Shown here: positions 33,166 through 44,646 of the stretch, in pieces | Layout of the letters: each line of letters starts with the position of its first letter | Numbering within the stretch: the stretch's first letter is position 1 | NCBI GenBank assembly: GCA_025526935.1 | Contig: JAHLKD010000085.1 | Location: 124,001-188,000, forward strand | Length of the DNA stretch: 64,000 bases | Reading direction: 5' to 3' | Source: Cladochytrium replicatum | Lineage: Eukaryota; Chytridiomycota; Chytridiomycetes; Cladochytriales; Cladochytriaceae | Notes under the pieces: model-generated | Told to the model about the DNA's origin: nothing | The model's database searches: none | What the model saw: only the letters and a program-made list of their open reading frames with translations | Made by a program: the position numbers and the translations under genes

Positions 33166-36100
33166 CTACTTATCAAAGCGCGCCTGTGCTTGTTGGCGTT
33201 TCAGTCTGTTTGCTCCAATCCCGTCCTTTTTCACAGTTGCCGCACCTCCCCGTGTGGGAGTTCCCATGAGGGCACCTTTGCTTCCAGTTCGGCTCGCCGC
33301 TGCCTTTGTCTTTGAAGGAACCTGTGTGCTCGGATTTGAAACAGCTGTTGGTGCCCCGTTTTTATCCGCATTGTCCCCGGCCATCTCGTCCAACGTCTTC
33401 ATGGGAGTCGCAGCGCCATTCCCAGAATTGGCGTTCTGCTCGCAACGCTTGACCCTTTCTTTCACAGACGCCGAACGGCTCAAGAAAATTCCGGGTGGTT
33501 GTGGACGTGATGGGGGAGGATGCGAGTCGAATCCGTGGGATTGCAAATGCACGACGTTCTGTGGGTTCGCGGGCTCCTCGATTAGGTGCGATGAATCACG
33601 ATCAAACAGGTTGTTCACAGCTTCGCTTGAACCAGATGTGTTCTGGGCAGAAGTGGTCGCCAATTTTTCTTTGCTTGATGTTCGTGATCCCATTCCTCTC
33701 TGGGTCCATGCAGATCGTCGCTTGGAGGCGTCCGTAGAGGAATCTGAGCTTTTTTGGTGACCATTCTTTGATGATGGCTGACTGGATCTCTGCTCCATGT
33801 CACGCATTTTGGCCACTGTAGGAGCATTCAGTTTTTGTGGTGAAACAGATGGTGAAACGCCGCCTGGCTTCTCCGCGAGAGCGATGGGAAGAGATGCTGG
33901 AAGAGGCGAAGAGCTTTGAGGAACTGCAATTGACATTGTCCCCCGTGTAGGCGTAACAGGCTTCGATGGCGAGTCCCCCTTTCGATTGCCGCCGGAATAA
34001 TTAGTGGTTACTGACGGTCGATTGCTTCGTGTGACGCTCTCCCTTGCTTGCTGATTTGACCGATTTGTTTTTGGGGAGAGCTTAGTTCTGAATTCTCTCC
34101 CTTCCGACCCAAACCTATTACTCAAGGAATCGTCATCAAACTCTCTACTTCCTCGCTCTTTCAGATTTCCATCCTCTGACAAAGGGATTTCATCAGATGT
34201 TGAAGAGACAGTTTGATTAACCACCACAGACTGAAGTTGTGGGATCTCAGCAGAACTTTTGGTCGGAAGCGGGGGCGGAGTTGCTGGAATGTCAGATGTT
34301 ACTTCACTATGTCCATCGCTGGAGCCTGGTCCGAGCTTCGTCTGGGGAGCCTTTTCTAGCAAAGTTGTAAAAGGTGGGGAAGCAATTGATCTAACCTCAG
34401 AAGTGCGGACACCAGTGGTCGCCTTCGATGATTCGTTGTTCGTTGAATAGGCAGATTGGAAGAACGAAACCTTTTGTGAGACAGCGCTATTCCGGGTGCT
34501 CGGAAGTGGTTTGGAATTTTCCGAACCTGTTCATTCCACATTAAACAAGACTCGTTGTGATGAATCTTGTACAGACTCACCCGACGACAGGTTTTCTTTG
34601 GGGAGGGGAGATGATGAATCCATCTGCTGCTTATCTGGCGATTTTTTTGAGACGGAAATGGGAATTTGTGATTTTGGATGCGTCCGAACAGCGGGAGGGC
34701 TCTTCTCGGTTTCCGGAGGTCTCGTTGGCTTGTTGGTGGGTTGCTCTACAATTTCATGTTCGTTCTCACTCACTGAAACAGCTCCGACAGTTTGCATTTC
34801 TGGTTTCAATATCAGGACACTTGTCTGGGCACACTCTAGTTTAGTGTCATTGCTGGTATGAGCAGGGTAGGGAGTGGACGAAGTCAATTCTTCCTTGTAG
34901 TGCTCCTTTGAATTGTGCTCTTCACTTTCGACTTCAACCACTCGTTCGATTCCAGAATCGTGGTAGACGGGAGCAATTGGATGCTTCACGGGTTCATCAG
35001 TCGTAGGCTTCACATTGCCTGTGACCTGGCATGATTCCATCTCGATGCTTTCGATTGGTGGCTCATCAATGGGCTCCATCCCACTTGGTTCCGTAGGTTG
35101 TGGGCTGTTGGACTTGGAGGTGAAAGTAGCTTCAGCATCAGGTATTGATGAAAATTGTTGCATCATGCTCTTGGAATCTGCGGAGCTCGCCTGTGGCAGT
35201 TCCTCTGACTGGTCGCCTTCCGAATATTTTCGTTGAATACTTTCTGTTTTTTGCGAATCCGCCAGTAGTGTCTCAACTGGATAGTCTGTCTCCCCCCGCG
35301 CTTGAATCTCTTCGACAGAGCCGGAATACACTTCCTCTTCTGAATTTGTGATCACCTCATTTTCGCTCATGGAGAATGCTGGCTGAAGCGTCAATTTCTC
35401 TGCAGGAGACGAAGGTTCTTCACAATACGTCGCTTTGGGAGAAATTCCTTCGCGAGCTTTGTTGGCTGTTTTCCCGTTTGATTTCTTTACATCCTCCACG
35501 TCAGATTCATCATCTTCGTCATGATCGCTGCCTTCTTCAACTGTCGATTTTAATACGTGTGAATGGAGGTCCGTTCTGGGCTTCGGAGGAAATCTTTTGT
35601 TGAGGTCTAAGTGCCAAAATGTTATTAATTTGTATTAACAGAGAACCCGAATAGGTTCGAATTACCTTCAAGTAAAGCTTTGATCTCTTTCTCTTTTTCC
35701 TCCAATGCCACATCTTCCAATGTTTCTCCATCATCGGTTTCGGCTATAAGATCGATTGGACCATCAGGCGGATAAAACCACTGGGCATTCGCTTTGTAAC
35801 CCGGCGGAGCACTCGTGCTCAGATCATCCTCTGTTCTCCCCTGGCACCTTCCGAGTAGCTTAATTATCTCAATGTGGCCCTCGGCGACAGCGCAGTGAAA
35901 CGGCGTCCAACCTTCCTTATCTTTGACGTTGACCATCGCTCGAACTTCGTTCCCAATCAAAAGCTGCACAATGTTGGTGTTTCCGTGTGTACACGCGAGG
36001 TGAAGGGCTGTAAGCCATTGATGAGGCGTGGATAAATTGTTGATGTCCACCGTCAAGTCCACTGGGGGTACTTTGGATTCCTCAGGTATTTCGCAGAGGC

Positions 36101-37400
36101 CCAAGGTTTCTCGAAGAGTTGGTAGGCTGTCATTATCAACAGGATCCCCACGCATACAAATGTCCAACACCGTTGTTCCTGGATCGAAGAGAACTCTTCC
36201 ACGATTTTTCATTTTGGCCTTCGCTTTCACTAAAATCCCTGATCTGCCGCTTGGATGTGGTAGATCATCGGAAGAGATGGCACCATTTTGTTGCTCGGTT
36301 AGTATTGGAAGAGTTGATGTCGGAAGGGAGCGAGAAAGAGATTCAAGTTCTAGCTGGACAGACGCTCCATGCTTTCGCTTCTCCCCATCAGTGGTTTTCT
36401 TCTCGTTCCGTGAATTCGTTGCTTCTTCCGAAGTGGTCCGAAAGGTCGTTGTCGAGGCTAAGTGACGTGGTGGCCACGCAAGTACGTTTTCGACAGAGTA
36501 TTGTTGCCGTGATGGATTAAGCGGAGATTTTGGGCTACTGTTCGTATTCTTCGGAAGCACTTAGAATAAGACTGTCAATTTTGGAGTTACAATAAGATGT
36601 GTAGCTACCTTCCGAAACAGTAGTGAACATTTTTCGAGTTACGTCGTCATCCGCACAGTCAACTGGCTTGTAACCTCTCTCATTCTTTCGGTTTGGGTTA
36701 GCACCATCCTGCATTCGCCGGTCAGTAGTTGTTGTCGACTGCAGTAGAATAAAACTTACCTCAAGCAATTTCTTTGATTTTCGTCAACGAAATATTTATG
36801 TCAAATCCAGAAGCATTTCGACATTCACTTGACTTACCTTAACCAACTCGCTCATTCCCAAGAACGCCGCCAGGTGCAAACCAGTATTTCCCTTTCCCCA
36901 TACCCTCCCCATGAACTCATACAATACTTTGCGTGCAACCATCTCATCTGTCACTTTTTGGACAAACCCCAAAATATCCAGGGCCATTTCTTCGTCCCCC
37001 AGCATGCAAGCGATTTGTACCGCATTAAGATTTTCAACACTTCAACAAAAGAGAAATTTTAGGTATTTCTTCCTGCCGGATTGCCGGACCACTCTTACCT
37101 GGTACCTAGCAGTTCATGAGCGTCAGTCAATGTATCTGGGTCGTGCGAGTAAAACTCTTCATGGTTTTGATATGAAGTCGTCAACAAAATCTGAAGAATT
37201 TCCGTTGAATCCGCTTCATTGGCGAATATTGCTTGTAAACCGTTCCGGTCCCCATCGTTGATTGCAGCAAACACCTTTCGTTCCAGCTCCGCCGAGTCAG
37301 TATACCCACCGACGCTTTCACTAGATTCTTGTCGATTATGCTCCTCAGTCCCGGTCTCAACATCAATATCTCCGCACTCTTGGCTTTCGCTGTGTTCCAT
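33166..37400 (-). CDS. RVxF-ankyrin protein, ASPP/PP1-regulatory-like
   Basis: Seven exons give 1298 aa in one frame: 37099-37400, 36838-37039, 36760-36771, 36609-36708, 35666-36559, 34581-35606 and 33166-34526. There are two ankyrin blocks. The first (about residues 145-200) reads GNTGLHLAAFLGMSELV, KLLE, DGANPNRKNERGYKPVD. The second (about residues 340-420) includes LTALHLACTHGNTNIVQLLI and GWTPFHCAVAEGHIEIIKLL. Between them GRVLFDPGTTVLDICMRGD is an RVxF docking motif followed by the turn seen in PP1-binding ASPP/53BP2 and MYPT proteins just before their ankyrins. The C-terminal 750 residues are disordered and Ser-rich. PP1 binding is inference from motif order; no SH3 domain follows, unlike animal ASPP. 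A 12-nt exon supplies KLLE of the first ankyrin helix. Confidence 0.85.
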
Positions 37401-37580
37401 TCGACTTCAAAAGGCAAAACGCGAACCCGCGGTCGCCAGTCACGTGAACATGGTGGTTTTTGTGTGTTTGTCGATTTGGAAGTTTTGCTTTCCAACTTTT
37501 TTTAACAATGTGAGACATTCAACAGGAGACATTTGGGGATTGGTTTGGGTGCACCAAAAACATTATTGGGATAAAGAACT

Positions 37581-37588
37581 GTGTGTGT

Positions 37589-37639
<51 letters not shown>
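37581..37639. repeat. (GT)n microsatellite
   Basis: About 59 bp of GT dinucleotides with one A interruption near 37593, lying between the 5' end of the ankyrin gene and the 3' end of the AAA-NTPase gene (both minus strand). Confidence 0.95.
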
Positions 37640-37640
<1 letters not shown>

Positions 37641-37690
37641 ATGTGTTATGTAATGTGTATTTGTTGCTGTTTTTTTCAGTTTTGGACCCG

Positions 37691-40600
37691 TTACTTGTCG
37701 GAGTCCTTACCCAACTTAAACAGTCCACGCCAAAACTTTCGATTCAACGGCATTAAATGGTATTCGCACCCAAGCTCTTGGGCTATTTCTCGGTATTCGG
37801 GAATCTTGTTTTGAGCTGAGCGCACGAGTTTTGCAGCATCTGATGCTTCAGCGACAGCCTCTCCCCTTCCTTTGGTTATATCTTCCATCATAACATCGAT
37901 GTACGCAGCAGCAAGCCCTTCGTGGTAACGCATTTCATACTTTCGAGCCTGTTCCATAGCTTTCAACAGAAGACGGAAGGCCAAAACCTCTCTTGTATGT
38001 ATGAAAGCGTAAACTCCTTCAATGAGCCAAAGCTCAACGCTCAAAATTGGGTGCAAATCACAATTTCGCTTGAAAACACTGTGTACTATCCACAGCTGCT
38101 CTTCAAGCATCTGACCTTCCTTCTTGGGGAGAATTGAACGCAAACGAAGCATCCCCTCGAGGACAGCCGAGAGTCCAAGACCATAAGTGATCTGCAATTT
38201 CGCTCTATCCGTGGGAGAGTCGTAAGTCTGCTGATTTCCTTTCAGTTGTTCTTTGGAACCTTCCGGGCTGTTGTTGTTACCATTCGATCGGAACTTTTCC
38301 GACCCAATGGCTTTCTCATCAAAAATTTCCATGTTGATCTTGATCTCCTTTGTTTCATCTGGCGAATTCGAGTCACCATATGTACTCCCCATAATGTATC
38401 GCGTCAAGATTAGGGAAAGAACAACCTGAGACGCCCGAATATCTTCCACAATGGAAAGGAACAAGAACATATGAGCGAGCAATCGAAAATCATGCGGGGT
38501 TGTGTCGGGTCTGGATGGCATGACGACGTCTTTTGGTTCTGGTTCTTGATTCGACCTGCTTGATTGAAGAATTCGTATCACCTCTTCCATCAGCACATGA
38601 CGCATTCCGGAGATCTCTGGCAGCCCATTAGTTCTCCTCAAAGCAAGTTCCAGCCGGTAGCACTGATATAACACAAAGCTGTGCAACCGATGTTCGAATG
38701 GATTGTCACTCTCAGCAAGCGCTGCAAAGTTGGGGCGTCGAAGACCGCCTGTGCTTCTCCGCTCCTCGCTGCTCATTATAATTGGCTCAAGCTCTTCATC
38801 AAGAACCTTTGCTGCCGATGTAAATCGACCAGTGAGGTAAAACGCCGTGATTTGAACGTGATACAGATGTGCAAAGCTCCGCGCATGCCCAACAAGGTTC
38901 CCCGCTATGGCGCGTGCTGCATTCAGAGTCTCCGCAGCCTTTTCAATCATCCCTTGATTAATCAATGCACCTGCAAGAAAGGTCTGGAACTCGATCATCG
39001 CATACGGATCGTTGAGCTCTCCTGCCAAAGCCCGACCTTTCTGGACGTATGATTCTTGGAGATAATGGAACGAAGGGTTCAAACTCAACGAAAAAATTGC
39101 ATGACCATATGCAATGAGCAAATCTCGAGTCGGGAGGATATACTCTTCCAGCAAGTTGATCGTCTGGAGTGTCCAGCACAGACCACTCAACGTGCAGAGA
39201 TTGCCCAGACCTTCCAAAACAAATAGCCGTCGCATCAAACTCCCTGCCCAGAAGAGTGACTCTTGTTCGTTACACCGACAAAATAGCGACGGCATCGCAT
39301 TCCTGATCAGCGCTTTGGTGACTTCGGTGGCAGCCATAATACGTTGACCTGTCCTCCATTGAGACATCTGGTATTCCATCCTCAAGAGCAGCTTCTGTGC
39401 ACAAAAACTGCCTTCAGCAAGCCATCCGCATTGAATTAGTGCCACAGTGCTCAAGTATAGTACTCGCAACAGAAGAGACTCGGGTAGAAGCATCTCAGTT
39501 TCTTCGTCAGTGAAATGATCGTATCTTGTAGATCTTGCCTTTTCTAAATCCTTGCCGCCTGGTGAATTCAACGACCCTATGCTGCCCTTCCGGAAACTGT
39601 CGCACACATGACGTGCACGAGCCAAGCACTGCAGTGCCATTCGACCATTGTTGTGCTCCACCTCATACTCTGCAGCCACGACATAATGAACGATAGCCCG
39701 TGACTTCACTCCCGCGCTCTCATAATTCCGTGCAATTGCTGCATACGGAACATATCCGGCACGCGAATCAATTGTTTGACCATGGTCCAAAAGTTCGTCA
39801 GCAGACTCCTGAGGCTCCAAGTCACTTGGTGACGAAGCGTTCAGAGTTGCTGGAGAGGCTGAGGGTGAATGTGCATCTGGTGATGTTGCGGTCGCAGAGG
39901 AAGGGGATGTGGAGAGATGGTATTGAGTAAACGAGTGCCGATTTACTGCATCTACTCGATCTTCCAAATATCGGGCGACAGCTAAGTGCACCTTTTTTCT
40001 GGTGCTTTTCTGCAACGATTCGTAAAGAAACTCTCGTGTTGTTGAGTGCTGCCAATGGTAGCCTTCCCAGTGACCCCCAGCGTTCGAATCCAGTCGTTGA
40101 TAGACTAGAATGTTCTTTCTCTCCACTTGTTCCAGCACATTCATCATATGCGGCAATCGCGCTGCTGAATGAACTTTCACAAGTACATTGAAGAGCATAT
40201 CGATTTCGATGAAGCTCCCCATCGCTGCACAAACCGAAAGAAATTCAATCTCCTCTCTCCACAGGTGCTTGATGTAAATGTCCATGATTAGCTTATACTC
40301 GGATGAGTCCAGTCCTCCGTCGCTTCTCCTTGCCGGACGCTCGTCAACTTTAGATTGCGGTCCATCATTAGGACCATTAGCATAATCTTTAACAAGAAGG
40401 GATCCAAGATCCGTTTCCGCGATCGAAGCTGACCTGCCTCTTCTTCGAGATACGTCATCACCCTCTCCACCATCTCCATGTCTGGTTTCCTCCTCCTTCC
40501 GTACATTCTCAGCCAATCGTACAATGCATAGCGGAACCCTTCCCGTTGATTCCATCATCTTTGCCATTGCGACAGGATCCCTCGACCCGGCTCGTTTCCC

Positions 40601-42726
40601 AACAGTCATAGAGTACAGAATCTGACATTCTTTCTCTCCAAGTGGGCCCAGGCCGACATGTGTTGTTTGCGATAGCCTCTTCAGCGTAGATTGAACCTGT
40701 CGAATGTATCGCCATTCCGATGCCGCCTGCTCTGGCGCCAATGGCTCTTCAAGTGCCTTCAGATTCAAATTTCCTCCGGCTGAAACTGAAAGCTCGTCGA
40801 GCAGAGAGACGGCACGGATATCGTGCTTTTCACGAGAGTGATATGTGCCCACTGGACGAGAAGCGAACACAAATAAAGTTTTCAACCCTTTAGGCCGCTC
40901 CATCACTATCAGCTCTATAAACAGCTCGACGGAGGTTACATCGCACCATTGTAAGTTGTCAACTTTAGCAGCAGAAAACCAAACATAATTTCAGATTTAC
41001 TTGCAGCTCTCTTTTTTGTATATCTCACCGAAGAAAGTGATGAACGGTCCTTTGAAGTGATTCTGGAGTAACAGCAGAATGATATTTGCGATTTGTTTCA
41101 GCGAACCACTTTCTGCCAAAATATTTCTTGTAAAGTCCGTCTCTTCATAGCCAGTGTCCACCAACGGATTGATCAAGGGCAAGAGTCGGATGATATCAGG
41201 ATCGCCTCTCACCAAATCCTTGAAAAAGTCTCTTCGTCGATCTCGATTACAATTGCGTACAAACCCGCCAAAGTACGACACGAACAACAGGCTCGCCGTC
41301 GAAAGCGAAACTAATTGAAAATCTGTTCCTGCCGACGCCTGCCAGATCAATCCGCCGCGTCCCCTTATAACTTCCAAAGCTTTCAGTGCCAAAGCTGTTT
41401 TCCCTATACCTGGAGAAAGCAATCGAGTCATCAGTGCTACGGATCGTTATCAGGAATGTGATCTTAACCTGTTTCTCCTTCAATAAATATACATCGCGAC
41501 TGCACGGTTTCCTCACTGCTCTTAATGAACCCATCTGCCACCAAAGCAACTCTCTCAAGCTCCAAAGCACGCCCAGCAAATGTCGGACCGACAAACAGAT
41601 CCTCTTCGACCTTGTTCCCTCTCCCAGGCCTATTCTCCGTGCTTAAAATCATCCTGCGTTTCTTCCATGCGCTGTGCTCGGTATCCCACAGTCCCGAATC
41701 ATCCAATTTCACTGAAACTTGCACCGATGCAATGCTCTGGTTCGAATTCGACGGTTTCACACCCAGCCCATCTACCGCGATGATCCCCTCGAGCTCCTTA
41801 AGATCCTCGATGATCTGCTGCCGTTGTGGCCGCCTGAGTTTCGAAGGCTGCCTTAAAAGCCTTGCCTTCTTCTGAGAACCGTCCTTTCCAAACGTCGCAA
41901 TCACCGAGCTCCCACGCACGTTCCCGGCTTTCGCAAAGGCCACCGAAACTCTTCGGTCCTCTTTGGATTTGCTCTTCGACTCTGCAAGCTCCTCGTCGGA
42001 CGGCAGCACGATGAATACCTCGCTACGGTGGCGTCCCCATCTTCCCTTGATAAGCAACTTTGTGACAAGAAAGTGCGCGAGCGGGAAGACGGTGTACAGA
42101 AATATACAGAGGATCGAAACGGAAAAGACCATGAGTGGCAGAAACGTGATCACGATCTGTGGCTCGCCCCACAGCGTCGCGGCGACCAGCAAGTCTTTCA
42201 GGATGATCAGGATCGCAGCGACTGTGGACAGTCTCCGCACTTCCAGCTTTGGCATTGGCATCGCTTTAGGGTACCTCCACACCTGCTTTGTGAAAAGCGT
42301 CACAAAGCTCGCATTGAAGACCGAAAGAACAGACGCTACCACGGCGACCCGAAAGTGCTGCCGGATCCATCTTCCGACAAGGTGGTTCATCCGCGAGACG
42401 GCAATGAAGCTGTACACGCCCCAGAGAACGTTCACAGCGGTGAAAATTGATAGGATCCAGACGAGTGGGCTGAACATCCTTCCTTCTCGGGTCGTTGGCT
42501 TGACATTGAGGAGATCGTACCGGCCGTCCACGTCCACGATTTTGAAGAGATAAATGCACAGGAGGACGTCGATCGAGAGATCATACACGTTGAATATGCC
42601 TAGGAGTAGCTTTGCACAATCCTGTAGTTGAAGATGGTGTCGTCGAAAGTAGACGGATGCGGAGAGTATCAAGAAGAGGCCTGTCAGCCCCACACAGGCA
42701 TACTCCATCGGTCCGAAGCGATTCAT
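37691..42726 (-). CDS. Multipass membrane protein with AAA-type NTPase and helical-repeat C-terminus
   Basis: Three exons (41469-42726, 41029-41409, 37691-40962) encode 1636 aa. Residues 1-235 contain six or seven hydrophobic segments, e.g. YACVGLTGLFLILSASVYF and IVITFLPLMVFSVSILCIFL. After a basic linker, residues 385-600 form an AAA/NACHT-like NTPase: FAGRALELERV, Walker A GETGIGKTALAL spanning the first intron, Walker B-like ITFFVDNLQWCDVTS spanning the second, and FVFASRP as sensor 1. This order matches the NTPase half of soluble adenylyl cyclase (ADCY10) and related signal-transduction ATPases. The remaining 1000 residues are TPR-like helical repeats, as in that family. No class III cyclase domain is present. 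The usual acidic pair of Walker B is VDN here, so hydrolysis may be weak. ATG 42726 was chosen just before TM1; an in-frame ATG 57 nt upstream also exists. Confidence 0.88.
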
Positions 42727-42976
42727 GGAGTGACAATATCTCAGCGCTAAGTTACATAAAGTCTTTGTATCAATAATATGCAAGCTGTTCGCTCCACATG
42801 TTTAGTCTACCAATCACTATTATTGACTAATATCATACTAGAGACTCAGAATACATACAATTAAACAAAAAAAGTACTAAATATAAGCATGCAGACAAGT
42901 ATGCAGAGCTACAGCTTTTTGCAAAGGAGGAACACAAAAAGGATTCAAACTGGAAGGTTGCAGTTCTTGCATAAAT

Positions 42977-44416
42977 CTACCAAAGAAAGTCCACCAAGAC
43001 AACACATATGATTAATAAACGAAAGACTGAACTCTTTCCGACCATGCGTGGTGCACCCGCTCTCAACGCTCCGTCAATAGAAGCATACGGTGCCCACAGC
43101 CTGAACGGATTCCACGACGCCGGTTTGCCCTGCACAGCGTCGACAAACGAAGTGTACTTCACGTCGCGGTACACGATAAACGCTTCCTTCGCCAACTCCA
43201 CAACATCCGTCGGATCAAAGTTCCCAATGTTCGTCACCGGCCATCCGCTCCCGTTCACAAGCGTGTATGACATGAGATAGTTCAACGCCTTCGCCGCCGA
43301 GCGACCGTCGTTGGTCTGAAACTGGAAGTACTCCACACCGGTGCTCTGGGCAAGCCATCCCTGCGTAAAGTGCGCTTTGAGGTTGAAGATCGAGTACTGC
43401 CACGACAGTGGTCGGGTGAGCTCGAGTGGTTGCTGTCCGTCGGGGAGGACTTGTTGCAAGAGTCGGCTGAGCGTGACCTTGCGCTGCACATCGGCAGCAA
43501 GCGCAGTCTGCCCGAGGAAAAGAAGGATCGTCGTGCGCTGGACGTCATACCACGTCCCTTGGTTGTTTGGAGAATTCCCTTCGGCCTGACCTCGAGGCGA
43601 CTCGATAAGCCAGTTATAGTAGTCGTTAAACCACGCTTGCAAGGCGTTCCAATCATCGTTGGTGAACGAGGGTGAGTTTCGAATCAGCCCGATTCCGTCA
43701 GTGACACGCCAAACCCTGGAGAACTCTGGAAAAAAAAGTGTGTCAATCTCTTGATCTTGAGCGCAAACTCAATTGAAATACTTGCCGAGAAGACCTCCAC
43801 CTAGTGCCGCGGTAGTCCCGTTGGCATTCGCGGGCGTGCCTTTGATCCAGTTCGCAAAGTTCAAGTTTGGGTTCATCTTTGTGGCCGGGTTGATAAACCA
43901 GTCCCTAAGTCGCTGAGCCGCTCGATCCGAATAGGTAGAGTTTCCGGTGAAAAAGTACGCCAGCCCGCAATCAAACACATCTTCCATCATCGTGTCCAAG
44001 AACGCAGAGTCGGGGATCGAATAAATCTCGGGGTTCGGATACCCATCCTTGCGTACATATTGACCTCCCGCAGTACTTGGCCAGTAGTAGCGCGCGAGAG
44101 AGTAGTAGTCGTGCGGATCTCCAGAGGGTGCGTACAAGCTGTTGACCTTGGCGGTCACCGAGTAGACGTTCGTATCTGCGGCGGCGGCATTCGCGTAACG
44201 AAGCAGGCGCTGCATGGCGGGATTGAGCTCGCGTCTGCCACGGTTAATAAAGTCCCTGTTGTCCCAGAGGAACATGGGGTTGATGTAGAAGGTCGTGATC
44301 GAGTTTGAAGCCGGATTTCCGGCGGAATCAAGTGGCCATGACGCAGCCAGCGCTGTTGCAGCATACAGAGCTCCTGTGATGAGCGAAGAAATGATTGCGA
44401 GGTTTGAGGGTCGCAT
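42977..44416 (-). CDS. Secreted alginate-lyase-fold protein (PF05426-like)
   Basis: Two exons, about 43795-44416 and 42977-43725, about 456 aa. Residues 1-28 (RPSNLAIISSLITGALYAAT) form a signal peptide. The fold is the (alpha/alpha) toroid of the alginate_lyase family: MMEDVFDCGLAYFFTGNSTY, RLRDWFINPATKMNPNLNFA and NNQGTWYDVQRTTILLFLG. In relatives I recall, the last motif is NNHGxxYD with a catalytic His; here it is Gln. The C-terminus ends with a hydrophobic run (SVFRLLIICVVLVDFLW) preceded by small residues, which resembles a GPI-anchor signal. A cell-wall or extracellular polysaccharide role is likely, but the substrate cannot be told. The intron boundary is uncertain: the best donor (GTATTT) is out of phase, so a weaker GTCTTC donor was used. 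Confidence 0.8.
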
Positions 44417-44646
44417 GGTTTGAGAGTCTCGCCGGATTCCACACGGAGAGCGGAGGAAACAGAGATCTATTGGCCCGGACACGACGCGCTGTCACGTGTG
44501 CAGAGGAGGGCAGCCAGAATCGGAAACTGAAAACTGTAGAACGGATTCTCTTCAGGAAATGGCTTTAAATAGAAATATACAAGCTGTGCGCTACAAACTG
44601 GAGCCGGATATAAGATGTACATAAAATACAAGCGCTCATCTCACGC

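Noticed and set aside
37519-37814. Open frames rich in Cys-Val or Thr-His repeats
   Set aside because: They are translations of the GT microsatellite.
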